35,221 nt of DNA from Coriobacteriales bacterium (GTDB lineage: Bacteria; Actinomycetota; Coriobacteriia; Coriobacteriales; Atopobiaceae), in the NCBI GenBank assembly GCA_030529625.1, contig JAUMWN010000006.1, positions 1-35,221 on the forward strand, given 5' to 3'. Under the pieces are notes generated by a model. It was not told the DNA's origin, did no database searches, and saw only the letters and a list, made by a program, of their open reading frames with translations. A program made the translations under genes and the position numbers. Positions 8,412 to 17,590 of this stretch are shown in pieces. The number at the start of each line of letters is the position of its first letter. Position 1 is the stretch's first letter.

Positions 8412-10229
8412 CTACTCGGCCTCATCGACCTCTTCCAGGAATGCGCCGGTCTGGCGATCCCACAGGCTGGCATAGACTCCGCCGGCCCTGCTCAGCTGGG
8501 CGTGCGTGCCGTCCTCAACGATGTTGCCCTCCTCCAGCACCACGATGCGGTCCAGCGACGCGACGGTGGAGAGGCGGTGGGCCACCACGATTGACGTGCG
8601 GCCGGACATGAGGTTTTCCAGCGCCCCCTGCACCAGCGCCTCGCTCTCGCTGTCAAGTGCTGAGGTGGCCTCGTCCAGCACCAGGATGGGGCAGTCGGCC
8701 AGGATGGCGCGCGCGATGGCCACGCGCTGGCGCTGGCCACCCGACAGCTTTACGCCGCGCTCGCCCACCATGGTGTCCAGGCCATGGGGCAGGCGGTCGA
8801 TAAACTCGAGCGCGTTGGCAAGGCGTGCCGCCTCGCGGATCTCCTCGTCGGTGGCGTTGGGCCTGCCGTAGGCGATGTTCTCACGAATCGAGCGGTGAAA
8901 GAGCAACGCCTCCTGTGGCACGTAGGCGATGCTGCGGCGCAGGCTCTGCTGCGTGCAGGCGCTCACGTCCTGCCCGTCCACAAGAATCTGGCCTCCCTGC
9001 ACGTTGGACAGGCGCAGCAGCAGCTTGGTGAGCGTGGTCTTGCCAGAGCCCGAGTGGCCCACCAGCCCTACCCGCTGTCCGGCGGGCACGTGAAGGTCCA
9101 GGTCGCCAAACACGAAGTCGTCCGGCGCGGCGTCCGGGTAGCGAAAGGAGAGGTGGCAGAAGTCGATGGCACCTGCGCTCACCTGCAGCTCTGGCGCTCC
9201 GGGCGCGTCCTCCACCAGGCGCGGCTCGTCCAGGATCTTGGTCATCTCTGCCGCGTCGCCCAGGGCACGGTTGATGCGCTGCATCATGGAGTTGAAGTAG
9301 TTAAAGCGCATGGTGAGGTTGTAGGTGTAGGTGAACATCATCACCAGCGTACCGGGGGTTATGCCAAACCACGCATTGCCGCAGCAAACAAAGATGGAAG
9401 TGACAAACATAATAAACGTGATGATCGTGGAGGTCATGGCACCTCGGCGCATCATGGCATTCATGGAGATGCGCTCGGCGGCCATGGCCTGTTGGTCGGC
9501 CGCGTCGAACAGCTCGCGCTCAAAGTCCTCACGTCCGCAGGTCTTTACGGCAAGGATGTTGGTTACGGCGTCGGAGAGCACGCCCGAGAGCTTGCTCTGC
9601 GCGGCGGCCGTGTTTGCCGAGAGGGGCAGGATGCGCTCGTACATGGAGTAGGCGACCGCCACGTATACCACGAGCATGGCAAACAGGCACAGAACGAACA
9701 GCGGGCTTGCGGGCCACAGCAGCACGATGGTGCACACGATGCTGGCCACGGTGGGGATGAGCGAGTACACCACCACGTCCACGAACCCGGTGTAGCCGTT
9801 GGTAAAGCGGCTGGTTTGGCTTACCAGGCTGCCGCCAAACCGACTGGTGTGAAAGGTCATGGACTGGTTGGAGAGGGTGTCGAAGCATAGGCGCGCCAGG
9901 TGATAGTTGCCGTTCATCTCCAACCGCATAACCGACCAGTCCTGCAGCTTGGAGCAGGCCTGGCCCGTGGCGTTTACCACCAGCAGGGCCACGATGTAGG
10001 GCGCAAAGACGGAAAAGACCAGTTCGGCGGGCACGGGTGCGGCCGACACGCGGTCCACGATGAGTCCCATCACCCACGTGTTCGCGTAGTTGAGCAGGGC
10101 GGTGTAGGCCACGCTGGTAAAGACGGCCATAAACGTGGCGAACGGTCGCTTCTTGGTTACCCACCAAAACCAATGGAGCGTTCGGCGAATGGTGGGTCTG
10201 TCGCGAGGCGTCGCGTTTCGCTGCGACAT
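8412..10229 (-). CDS. ABC exporter half-transporter (fused permease and ATPase)
   Basis: 605 residues. The first about 320 residues form a type I exporter membrane domain with six hydrophobic helices, starting near FATFMAVFTSVAYTALLNYA. The ATPase domain follows: Walker A GHSGSGKTT near residue 394, Q-loop VPQEALLFH, signature LSGGQRQRVAIARA near 494, Walker B CPILVLDEATSALD near 515, and the H-loop VVAHRLST. Such half-transporters dimerise in the membrane to export lipids, peptides or drugs. The start is ATG 10229 with GGGGAGG six bases ahead; the long in-frame extension to 10862 runs antisense to the next gene and is not real. No partner half-transporter is adjacent, so a homodimer is likely. 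Substrate unknown. Confidence 0.93.
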   Translation of the reverse strand: MSQRNATPRDRPTIRRTLHWFWWVTKKRPFATFMAVFTSVAYTALLNYANTWVMGLIVDRVSAAPVPAELVFSVFAPYIVALLVVNATGQACSKLQDWSVMRLEMNGNYHLARLCFDTLSNQSMTFHTSRFGGSLVSQTSRFTNGYTGFVDVVVYSLIPTVASIVCTIVLLWPASPLFVLCLFAMLVVYVAVAYSMYERILPLSANTAAAQSKLSGVLSDAVTNILAVKTCGREDFERELFDAADQQAMAAERISMNAMMRRGAMTSTIITFIMFVTSIFVCCGNAWFGITPGTLVMMFTYTYNLTMRFNYFNSMMQRINRALGDAAEMTKILDEPRLVEDAPGAPELQVSAGAIDFCHLSFRYPDAAPDDFVFGDLDLHVPAGQRVGLVGHSGSGKTTLTKLLLRLSNVQGGQILVDGQDVSACTQQSLRRSIAYVPQEALLFHRSIRENIAYGRPNATDEEIREAARLANALEFIDRLPHGLDTMVGERGVKLSGGQRQRVAIARAILADCPILVLDEATSALDSESEALVQGALENLMSGRTSIVVAHRLSTVASLDRIVVLEEGNIVEDGTHAQLSRAGGVYASLWDRQTGAFLEEVDEAE

Positions 10230-10317
10230 GGGACACCTCCCCTCGTGTGCGCACAACCGTATGGTGGCATAACCCCACGTGCAACGCAACGTGCGCCCGC
10301 CGTCTCCGCCTGCACTC

Positions 10318-10353
10318 GGGGGACAGTCCCCTAAACACAGGGGACTGTCCCCC
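10318..10353. repeat. REP-like palindromic repeat, copy 3
   Basis: GGGGGACAGTCCCC, an eight-base loop TAAACACA, then GGGGACTGTCCCCC: a perfect 14-bp stem. It lies just past the stop of the minus-strand fusion gene at 10369 and before the ABC exporter promoter region, so it can also act as that gene's terminator. Confidence 0.8.
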
Positions 10354-10368
10354 AGCACGGGTGGGGCG

Positions 10369-11889
10369 CTAGGCCAAGGCGACGGCAACCACCAGCGCCT
10401 TGTCGCCCAGCGTCGTGTGGCGAATCTCGATGCGGCGGATGCCCATGCGGTCGAGCGCACGCTGCGCGGCGCCATGTCGCAGCTCGCCGCGCTCCTCCCA
10501 CGGCTCCTCCATGCCAAAGTCGCGCACCTCAAAGGTAAGGGGCTCGTCGTGGGCGGCATACCAGGTGCGCAGGGCATGCGCACAGGCCTTGAACGCGGCC
10601 TCCTTTGCGCCAAAGAGCGTGGCAAAGGCGAGGGGGAGGTCTTTTGGGTACAGCGTGGGGGCAAGCTCGCGCTCCCGCTGCGAGAACATCGACTGGAGCA
10701 GCCGCTCGGTTCCCGGTCGCGCAAAGTCTGCGGCGCGCGCAAGGTCCACGCCCACGCCCACGACCGCACATCCAGGCTCCGTGCGTGCGAGTGCGCATGC
10801 CAGCGTATGGCCCTCGTCTGCAAGGCCCACCAGCGTGTTTGCCTGCTCCCTTCCGTGCTCATCTGTTACCAGCGGTGCCTCGCGCTCGTCGTAGGCAATG
10901 GGAAGCGTGAGTGTGTCGTTGCGGTCGTTGAGCACTATGCGGCCCGACTCGTGAGCGCCCCAGGAGCTGGCACCGCCACGGATGGCCACCTCCAGGTCCA
11001 CCGGCGCCTGCAGCGCTGGGTCGGGACTCCAGTCGAGGCTGTCAACCGAGAATCGCATGCCGGGCGCAAACGGCCACACGCGGTTGGGGAGCTCGGAGCG
11101 GAGCAGCTTGAGTGCGTGATCGCCTGTGCAGTGGCCGGTCCACACGCTCCTCACGCCAGCCGCATCTAAGGCGTGCGCCACCTCGCGGACGTGGGCGTCG
11201 TTTGCGCGAAACAGGTGCAGGCCACCCACGAAGGCCGCGATGCGCCTGTTTCCAAACGCCGCGCGCACCTCGCTTACGATGGCAGCGGGACCTGCGTGTG
11301 AGCAGCTGCTGAACACGCCCAGTGCCGGACCCTGCGCTCCGTCCAGCTCAAAGACCAGGCTCAGCTCGTGAGAAAAGTCGTCTGGCTCCCAGGTCGTGCC
11401 GCGTGCGACGAGCATGCCGTCGCGCTCGCCCTTTTGGGCAAGGCCGGCCGTGGTGTGCGGCACGAGGTGGATGCCGGGAGCGATGGTGGTTACGGTGCGT
11501 GTGGACACGTAACGCAGGCGATGCGCATGGCGCTCGAGCATCCCGTCCTGGATGCCAATGTAGTGCGGCTGGGCGGTGTTGCCCTTGGATGACCAGCACG
11601 CTTGCGTGCATGCCTCGCTCAGGAAGAGCGATGCGTGGTCGTTGTGCCGGAAGAACGCGTCCATGCCGTTGGCGTGGTCGTAGTGCGCGTGCGAGAGCAC
11701 GGCGATGTCCACGGAGTTAAGGTCGATGCTCAGCGCCTGGGCGTTGCGCGCGAAGGCACGTGACTGGCCAAAGTCGAGCAGTACCGACCGCTGTCCGTAT
11801 CGAACGTGCAGCGACAGGCCCCACTCACAGCACATCCCCGGTGCGTCTGAGTTGTCCACCAACACGGTTGCGTACAGGTGCGATGGCAT
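10369..11889 (-). CDS. Fusion: metallo-beta-lactamase-fold hydrolase + Sfp-type 4'-phosphopantetheinyl transferase
   Basis: 506 residues with two parts. Residues 1 to about 280 are an MBL-fold hydrolase: the metal motif SHAHYDH (His67, His69, Asp71, His72), SSCSHAG, GGLHLF and WTGHCTGD, resembling enzymes annotated as dihydropterin-ribofuranosyl-aminobenzene phosphate synthases. Residues about 300-506 resemble an Sfp/AcpS-type PPTase, with VGVGVDLARAADF near 376 (metal-binding Asp) and FGAKEAAFKA near 430 (Glu and Lys of the W/F-x-x-KEAxxK motif). A PPTase moves phosphopantetheine from CoA to a carrier protein. The start at 11889 follows GGAGGAAACG. I do not know this fusion as an established architecture. 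It ends 15 bases before REP-like copy 3. Both halves keep their key residues, so both may be active. Confidence 0.8.
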   Translation of the reverse strand: MPSHLYATVLVDNSDAPGMCCEWGLSLHVRYGQRSVLLDFGQSRAFARNAQALSIDLNSVDIAVLSHAHYDHANGMDAFFRHNDHASLFLSEACTQACWSSKGNTAQPHYIGIQDGMLERHAHRLRYVSTRTVTTIAPGIHLVPHTTAGLAQKGERDGMLVARGTTWEPDDFSHELSLVFELDGAQGPALGVFSSCSHAGPAAIVSEVRAAFGNRRIAAFVGGLHLFRANDAHVREVAHALDAAGVRSVWTGHCTGDHALKLLRSELPNRVWPFAPGMRFSVDSLDWSPDPALQAPVDLEVAIRGGASSWGAHESGRIVLNDRNDTLTLPIAYDEREAPLVTDEHGREQANTLVGLADEGHTLACALARTEPGCAVVGVGVDLARAADFARPGTERLLQSMFSQRERELAPTLYPKDLPLAFATLFGAKEAAFKACAHALRTWYAAHDEPLTFEVRDFGMEEPWEERGELRHGAAQRALDRMGIRRIEIRHTTLGDKALVVAVALA

Positions 11890-11912
11890 CGTTTCCTCCC
11901 ATGGCGGACGCC

Positions 11913-11947
11913 ACCTGCGCTCGAGGAACAGTCCCCCGAGCGCAGGT
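11913..11947. repeat. REP-related inverted repeat, copy 4 (terminator-like)
   Basis: ACCTGCGCTCG and CGAGCGCAGGT form a perfect 11-bp stem around the loop AGGAACAGTCCCC, which matches the ACAGTCCCC half of the other three repeats. It sits 13 bases downstream of the P1 peptidase stop on the minus strand and just upstream of the fusion gene. Confidence 0.6.
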
Positions 11948-11959
11948 ATGCGCACAGTG

Positions 11960-12952
11960 TTATTGCAGATCGCAGGCAGCCGTGAGGCCGTAGGCCGATG
12001 TGGCGTTCATCGCGCCGTCCACGATGGCGCGCTCCAGCGCGCGGGTGGCGAGCATGCCCACCACGTCCACGTTCGTCTGGACCGCTCCGGTGGCAAGCAC
12101 GAACACGGTGTCGCCGTCGGAGGTGGTGTGCGTGGGCGAGATGGCGTGGGCGTAGGCGTCGGCTGCCATCTGCGCCACCTTGGTTGCCTGGGCCTTGGTG
12201 AGCTTGGCGTTGGTGACCACGCACGATATGGTCGTGTTGGTGCGCTGGGGCACGAGCGCCTCAAACTCACTGGCCTGCTCGCCCAAGGCAACGTGCAGGG
12301 CTCCCTCAATGTGGGACCCATCTGCCGCAAGCGTTCCGGCAACGTATTGCCCCGTGGCTGGGTTCACCACATCGCCGCATGCGTTGACGGCGGCCACGGC
12401 CCCGCACACCAGCTCGCCGAGCTGCTCCACCGCCTCGCCAAGCCCGGCCTTCATCGCGCGTTCCGGTCCCGTGAGCTTGCCCACCGTGCAGCCGGTTCCC
12501 GCACCAACGTTGCCGCGAGGCAGGGGAGTGCGCGCGTCGGGCGCCACGTCACGCTCGGCAAGCGCTGCCCGCGTTGCCCGCGCACCGTCGGCGGCCGTGG
12601 GTCGCACGTGGGGGTCGCCCACGAACAGGTCGAACAGGCACGCGCCGCTCACGATGGGCACGCGGCCCACGAGCACATCGATGCCCACGCCCGCTTGCTC
12701 CAGCTCCTCGGCCACGCCGCACGAGGCGGCAAGACCGTATGCGCTTCCGCCCGACAGGACCACGGCGTGCAGCACGTCGACCGTCTCCTCGGGACGCAGC
12801 AGGTCCGTCTCGCGCGTGGCGGGAGCGCCGCCGCGCACGTCCACGCCGCCCGTGCCGCCGTCGGGGCAGAGTATTACCGTGCAGCCCGTGCCGGCCTCCG
12901 CGTTGGTTGCGTGCGCTGCCAGTATGCCGGGTATGTGGGTGATGCTGTCCAT
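11960..12952 (-). CDS. P1 family (DmpA-like, S58) self-processing peptidase
   Basis: 330 residues. The start MDSITHIPGILAAHATNAEAG, VLSGGSAYGLAA, GNVGAGTGCTVGKL and RTNTTISCVVTNA are typical of the DmpA/L-aminopeptidase family, an Ntn-hydrolase that cuts itself in two. In the actinobacterial branch the cleavage is expected between Asn239 and Thr240, leaving Thr as the N-terminal nucleophile. Known members remove N-terminal amino acids from peptides or cleave beta-peptides. The start is placed at ATG 12952 after AGAGGAACTCAC; the longer frame to 13096 overlaps the GH1 promoter. It is divergent from the GH1 gene and has its own hairpin at 11913-11947. Confidence 0.88.
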   Translation of the reverse strand: MDSITHIPGILAAHATNAEAGTGCTVILCPDGGTGGVDVRGGAPATRETDLLRPEETVDVLHAVVLSGGSAYGLAASCGVAEELEQAGVGIDVLVGRVPIVSGACLFDLFVGDPHVRPTAADGARATRAALAERDVAPDARTPLPRGNVGAGTGCTVGKLTGPERAMKAGLGEAVEQLGELVCGAVAAVNACGDVVNPATGQYVAGTLAADGSHIEGALHVALGEQASEFEALVPQRTNTTISCVVTNAKLTKAQATKVAQMAADAYAHAISPTHTTSDGDTVFVLATGAVQTNVDVVGMLATRALERAIVDGAMNATSAYGLTAACDLQ

Positions 12953-13023
12953 GTGAGTTCCTCTCGGCCGAGTGCCTTTCTCACATGGTAGCCAACCGCG
13001 CCGCGCCTGTCCTCGACGCGCGC

Positions 13024-13053
13024 TTACCAAAAAGAGTGCACACATGATATGCT
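13024..13053 (+). promoter_or_regulatory. Candidate promoter of the GH1 gene
   Basis: TTACCA (13024-13029) and TATGCT (13048-13053) are 18 bases apart, 37 bases before the ATG. Overlapping the -10 box is a loose inverted repeat ACATG...CATGT (13042-13062), which could be a sugar-responsive regulator site. This is motif reading by eye. Confidence 0.4.
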
Positions 13054-13065
13054 CAACACATGTAA

Positions 13066-14586
<1,521 letters not shown>

Positions 14587-14596
<10 letters not shown>

Positions 14597-14651
14597 ACGG
14601 GCCGGATGGTTCGAAAGTGGTTCGAATTGTCCCGATTCCGTGCCACGACCC
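14587..14651. terminator. Stem-loop between the convergent GH1 and integrase genes
   Basis: GGGTCGTGGTACGG (14587-14600) pairs with CCGTGCCACGACCC (14638-14651) with one mismatch, around a 37-base loop. Only the left arm is present in the right-hand copy at 18181. It may end transcription from both sides or be part of the element's recombination region; there is no clear T-run. Confidence 0.45.
14608..14638. repeat. GGTTCGAA repeats, left set (possible integrase arm sites)
   Basis: Contains two direct copies of GGTTCGAA 11 bases apart. The block AAAGTGGTTCGAAT (14614-14627) recurs exactly at 17965-17978 near the other end, and both blocks are followed by a CCGATTC. Tyrosine integrases bind such repeated arm sites beside their crossover site; this function is inferred. 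Confidence 0.45.
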
Positions 14652-14655
14652 CCTT

Positions 14656-15142
14656 CTATTTAGTGAGTGCGTGGTCCATTACGTCGGCGGCGGAGCGCTT
14701 CGCGTCGAGGTTAACGTGCGTATAGATCTGCATCGTGGTCTGCGGGTCGGAGTGCCCCGCGAGCTCCTGCATCACCTTGGGATGCACCCCGTTGAGGGCG
14801 AGCATCGAGAGATAGGTATGACGCAACTCATGGAAGGTCACGCCTGCCAGGCCGTAGTCCTTGCGGTCGTCCTCCCACCACTTGCTGAGCGTCGTGGGGT
14901 TGAGGCGTCGTCCGGAGATGTTCATGATGACGGGGCTCTCGTCTGTGAGCTCGATCTGCTCGCCGTGGGCGTTGCCGTGCTGCTTGCGGTCCTTGTTCAG
15001 ATGGGCGACGCGCTTCTCCTGGAACCCGTGCAGGACGTGGAGGGCGGCCGCCACGAAGGTGGACATGGGCAGGAGGCGCGTGCCCGACTTGGTCTTGGTA
15101 GTGCGAAGGTTGCTGAACACGTCGACCGAGTGGTGGACGTAG
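14656..15142 (-). pseudogene. Tyrosine recombinase/integrase, C-terminal fragment
   Basis: The readable part has the C-terminal catalytic signature: RTTKTKSGTRLLPM, then HELRHTYLSMLAL (His and Arg of the HxxR box) and LAGHSDPQTTMQIYTHV with the last His and the Tyr nucleophile, and stops at the usual short tail. About 160 residues remain where a full integrase has 350-400, so the arm-binding, core-binding and first catalytic Arg regions are missing. Similarity stops near 15138; further upstream the open frame merely runs antisense to the DUF6440-like fragment. The gene lies beside the attachment repeat, as expected for the integrase of this element. The fragment lacks the first catalytic Arg and is unlikely to be active. 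Confidence 0.8.
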
Positions 15143-15508
15143 ATCGGTAGGCCGACGCCGAGGCACGCCAAGAAGGGACCGTCCCGACTCGTCGTGGCCC
15201 TCGTGAGCGTCCTTCTCATCGGGCTCGTGGGGCTCTGGGCCTGGTGGGCCTACTCCGAGACCGCGCGAGCCGACGAGGCGAACGCGGAGAAGACGGAGGA
15301 GAGGTCCAAGACCGAGGTCCCCGTCCACAAGACCACACACGACTCGATGGCGGTGACCTACACCTACAACGGAGAGATGATCCGCTGGTACGTTCTTATC
15401 GACCCCGACAACGGTGTGCAGTACCTCGTGAATGACCGGGGCGGGTGCTGCCCGAGGGTCAGCTACGACGGGACCATCATGGGAGTCTGGGGCGAGGATG
15501 CGTCGTGA
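15143..15508 (+). pseudogene. DUF6440-like membrane-anchored protein, start lost
   Basis: The frame is open from just after a TAG at 15140 and reads GRPTPRHAKKGPSRLVVALV, a basic stretch leading into a single membrane helix (LVSVLLIGLVGLWAWWAY), a charged linker rich in Glu and Lys, and a C-terminal domain with YVLIDPDNGVQYLVNDRGG. That last block resembles DUF6440, small proteins frequent in mobile elements. No ATG or ribosome site precedes the basic stretch; the frame abuts the integrase remnant, so I think a deletion removed the start. Translation from the GTG at 15194 within the helix is possible, giving 104 residues. Function unknown. Confidence 0.5.
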
Positions 15509-15638
15509 GATCGCGCTCGTAGTCGGTGGCGTCGTGGCCGTCGCTGCCGCCGTGGCGCTCTTCTTCCTTCTCTGCCGGGTCTTCCTCGGGATCGTGGTCT
15601 GGCTTCTCGTGGCGATGTTCGTGGTGGCTGCGGGATAG
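15498..15638 (+). CDS. Small hydrophobic membrane protein (46 residues)
   Basis: Starts at ATG 15498 and overlaps the end of the previous frame by 11 bases, the usual sign of translational coupling. After MRREIA nearly all residues are hydrophobic, enough for two closely spaced membrane helices (VVGGVVAVAAAVALFFLL and FLGIVVWLLVAMFVVAA). GGGGCGAGG just upstream may serve as the ribosome site. No family recognised. It could be a holin-like or helper protein of the element; that is a guess from size and context only. A long hairpin follows it. Confidence 0.5.
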   Translation: MRREIALVVGGVVAVAAAVALFFLLCRVFLGIVVWLLVAMFVVAAG

Positions 15639-15651
15639 CCTGGGAATGCTG

Positions 15652-15712
15652 ATCGTACGAAAGCAAGACGCCCGCCTCCGGTTTGGGGACGGGCGTCTTG
15701 ATGTTGTACGAT
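15652..15712. terminator. Long stem-loop, bidirectional terminator candidate
   Basis: Two 23-base arms, 15652-15674 and 15690-15712, pair with three mismatches around a 15-base loop; the inner ten pairs AAGACGCCCG/CGGGCGTCTT are perfect. It lies between the convergent small membrane gene (+) and the NTF2-like gene (-). A good bidirectional terminator, though no long T-run is present. Confidence 0.6.
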
Positions 15713-15734
15713 TGGCACCTGTAGCGGGGCGTGC

Positions 15735-16508
15735 CTAGAACTTGCCGTTGTCGTTGGCCCAGGTGTCGCGGTCTGCGACCGTCTCCATGACGTCCCAGTG
15801 CTCGGCGATCTTGCCGTTCTCGACGCGGAAGAGGTCGTAGTAGGTGGTCGGGGCGCCACCGAAGCTGCCGCTGCTCGCAGCGAGCGCATAGTTGCCGTCG
15901 GCCAGCACGAAGTGCGTCTCGTCGTAGACCATCTGTATGCCCTGCTCGGCCATGGCGGCCAGCGCCGCCCCAAGACCGGAGAGCCCGTCGGCGATTGCGG
16001 TGTTGTGCTGGATGTAAGCGTCACCGTCATAGTAGCTCTGCAGAGCCTCAGGGTTCTCTCCGCGCAGCACGTCGCCCACGAAGCCGGCGACGACCTTGCG
16101 GGTCTCCTCGCGGTCCACGGCCACCTTTTCCAGCGTGCCGTCCGTCTGCGTGTGGCCGGACGGGTTGGCGGGCGCGACGTCTGCCAGGTTGTCCCAGTGC
16201 TCGGCGATGAGGCCGTCCGCATCGAAGCGGAAGACGTCGAATGCGACCTGCTCGCCGGCCCCGGCGAAGTTGTATACGGTGTGCAGGAAGACCCTGTCGC
16301 CGTCCTCGAAAGCGCGGACGTTGTTGACCGTGGTCTTGACGGGCGCGGAGGCGAGCCACTTCACGCTGCCGACGAACGCGTCTCGGCCCGTGCCGTAGGC
16401 CAGGTTGTGCTGGACGTAGCCCTCGGCGAGGAGGGAGGCGGCCTTCTCGGCGTCGCCGGTGGCGAAGGTCTCGATGAGGGCGAGGGCGTTGGCGATCTGC
16501 TTGGTCAT
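15735..16508 (-). CDS. Tandem NTF2/SnoaL-like domain protein
   Basis: 257 residues built of two related SnoaL-like halves: residues 1 to about 115 (GYVQHNLAYGTGRDAFVG ... VFRFDADGLIAEHWDNLADV) and about 125-257 (AYIQHNTAIADGLSGLG ... LFRVENGKIAEHWDVMETV). Each half has the family's Y-x-QHN and I-AEHWD blocks. NTF2-like folds form a pocket used by small isomerases, cyclases and unknown enzymes. ATG 16508 is preceded by AAAGGA at eight bases; an upstream in-frame start at 16601 would overlap the promoter region. It is divergent from the HxlR regulator across an inverted repeat, so the regulator probably controls it. Substrate unknown. Confidence 0.85.
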   Translation of the reverse strand: MTKQIANALALIETFATGDAEKAASLLAEGYVQHNLAYGTGRDAFVGSVKWLASAPVKTTVNNVRAFEDGDRVFLHTVYNFAGAGEQVAFDVFRFDADGLIAEHWDNLADVAPANPSGHTQTDGTLEKVAVDREETRKVVAGFVGDVLRGENPEALQSYYDGDAYIQHNTAIADGLSGLGAALAAMAEQGIQMVYDETHFVLADGNYALAASSGSFGGAPTTYYDLFRVENGKIAEHWDVMETVADRDTWANDNGKF

Positions 16509-16623
16509 GATGGCGTCCTTTCTGTCGTGGCGGCTCCACGCCGCCTTGCCTTTCCATGCCTCATACTGTATGCTCTTCGGTATCATTACGATAGTAGGCA
16601 CAATAATGTGCTGTAGGCACCAT

Positions 16624-16647
16624 CTGGTAACCTTTGGACCTTACCAG
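16624..16647. promoter_or_regulatory. Inverted repeat in the HxlR/NTF2 divergent promoter (likely operator)
   Basis: CTGGTAA (16624-16630) and TTACCAG (16641-16647) are perfect 7-bp arms around a 10-base spacer, in the 168-base gap between the divergent genes. HxlR-type dimers bind such sites to control themselves and the neighbour. Two direct copies of GTAGGCAC (16594-16601, 16613-16620) lie beside it and may be part of the same control region. Confidence 0.55.
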
Positions 16648-16676
16648 CGCGTATAGTTGTGGAGGTGGACACACAA

Positions 16677-17030
16677 ATGGCCGAGCCAAGACTCAAGGAC
16701 CTCCCGGCATGCCCGGTGGAGACCACGCTCTCTCTCATAGGCAACAAGTGGCAGGTGCTCATCCTGCGCGACCTCACCCTCAACGGCACCATGCGCTTCA
16801 AGGAGCTGCAGCGGTCGGTGGGGAAGATCTCGCAGAAGGTGCTGACATCGAACCTGCGCGTGATGGAGGGTTCCGGACTGGTTCGCCGCGAGGTCTTCGC
16901 CGAGGTGCCCCCGCGCGTGGAGTATTCGCTCACCGAGCTCGGCACCACGCTCAAGCCCGTGCTCGACGCGATGTGGGCTTGGGGCGAGAGCTACAAGGAG
17001 AGGCTGCGCGCAGAGGGACAGGGAGAGTGA
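16677..17030 (+). CDS. HxlR family winged-helix transcriptional regulator
   Basis: 117 residues. The HxlR block is clear: CPVETTLSLIGNKWQVLILRDL, then MRFKELQRSVGKISQKVLTSNLRVME (recognition helix), GLVRREVFAEVPPRVEYSLTELG (wing) and a C-terminal dimer helix with WGESYKERL. The N-terminal Cys in the ACPVE position is typical of members that sense quinones, aldehydes or electrophiles. ATG 16677 is preceded by GGAGGTGG; GTG at 16659 is a possible longer start. It is followed after one base by the flavin split-barrel gene and is divergent from the NTF2-like gene, so it likely represses one or both in response to a reactive compound. Confidence 0.9.
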   Translation: MAEPRLKDLPACPVETTLSLIGNKWQVLILRDLTLNGTMRFKELQRSVGKISQKVLTSNLRVMEGSGLVRREVFAEVPPRVEYSLTELGTTLKPVLDAMWAWGESYKERLRAEGQGE

Positions 17031-17031
17031 C

Positions 17032-17523
17032 ATGAGGGACAATAGGGATGTGCGGTTCGACCCGGCCGAGAAATCCGTGGCAGAGGGAAGGGAGCTCGCG
17101 CTCGCGTGCTTCGAGCGCATCGTGCGCGACATCCACACCACTGTGGTCGCCACGGTCGACGACGAGGGACTGCCCGTGACCTGCGTCATCGACATGATGG
17201 ACTACGACGACGAGGGCCTGTACTTCCTCACCAACGTGGGCAAGCCGTTCTATGAGCGGCTGGTGCGACGCGGCTACCTGTCGCTCTCCGCCACCGACGG
17301 GAAGCTCACCATGGAGTGCACCGCCGTGACGGTGGAGGGGCACGTGCGCGAGGCGGGCGCTGGCAAGCTCGTCGAGCTGCTGGACAAGAACCCCTACATG
17401 TACGAGCTGTACCCCACCAAGGAGCGCCGTGCGACGCTGCGTGCGTTCCAGATCCACGACGGCTCGGGCAACCTCTACGAGATGGCCGTCAAGCCACCGA
17501 GGCAGACCTTCTTCGAGTTCTAG
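17032..17523 (+). CDS. Pyridoxamine 5'-phosphate oxidase family (flavin split-barrel) protein
   Basis: 163 residues with the split-barrel order: IVRDIHTTVVATVDDEGLPVTCVIDMM, YFLTNVGKPFYERL, LSLSATDG, a central TVEGHVREAGAGKLVELLD, then YELYPTKERRATLRAFQI. This matches the PNPOx-like family, which binds FMN (some F420) and reduces small molecules; true vitamin B6 function is unlikely at this size. It overlaps nothing but begins one base after the HxlR stop, with GGGAGA upstream, so the two are one transcript. A hairpin at 17543-17569 ends the unit. The substrate may be the same reactive compound sensed by the regulator; that is inference. Confidence 0.85.
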   Translation: MRDNRDVRFDPAEKSVAEGRELALACFERIVRDIHTTVVATVDDEGLPVTCVIDMMDYDDEGLYFLTNVGKPFYERLVRRGYLSLSATDGKLTMECTAVTVEGHVREAGAGKLVELLDKNPYMYELYPTKERRATLRAFQIHDGSGNLYEMAVKPPRQTFFEF

Positions 17524-17542
17524 GTCAGTATTCCACGAGGTT

Positions 17543-17569
17543 GAGGCCTCCCGTCTAGCGGGAGGCCTC
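17543..17569 (+). terminator. Hairpin after the flavin-protein gene
   Basis: GAGGCCTCCCG and CGGGAGGCCTC form a perfect 11-bp stem around TCTAG, 20 bases after the stop at 17523 and 22 bases before the end of the opposing gene at 17591. Likely works for both. No strong T-run follows. Confidence 0.65.
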
Positions 17570-17590
17570 ATGCAGGCGCATGCGATCTCG

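Noticed and set aside
10230-10862. N-terminal extension of the ABC exporter frame
   Set aside because: It runs antisense through a REP-like repeat and into the fusion gene; the exporter has a good ribosome site at 10229.
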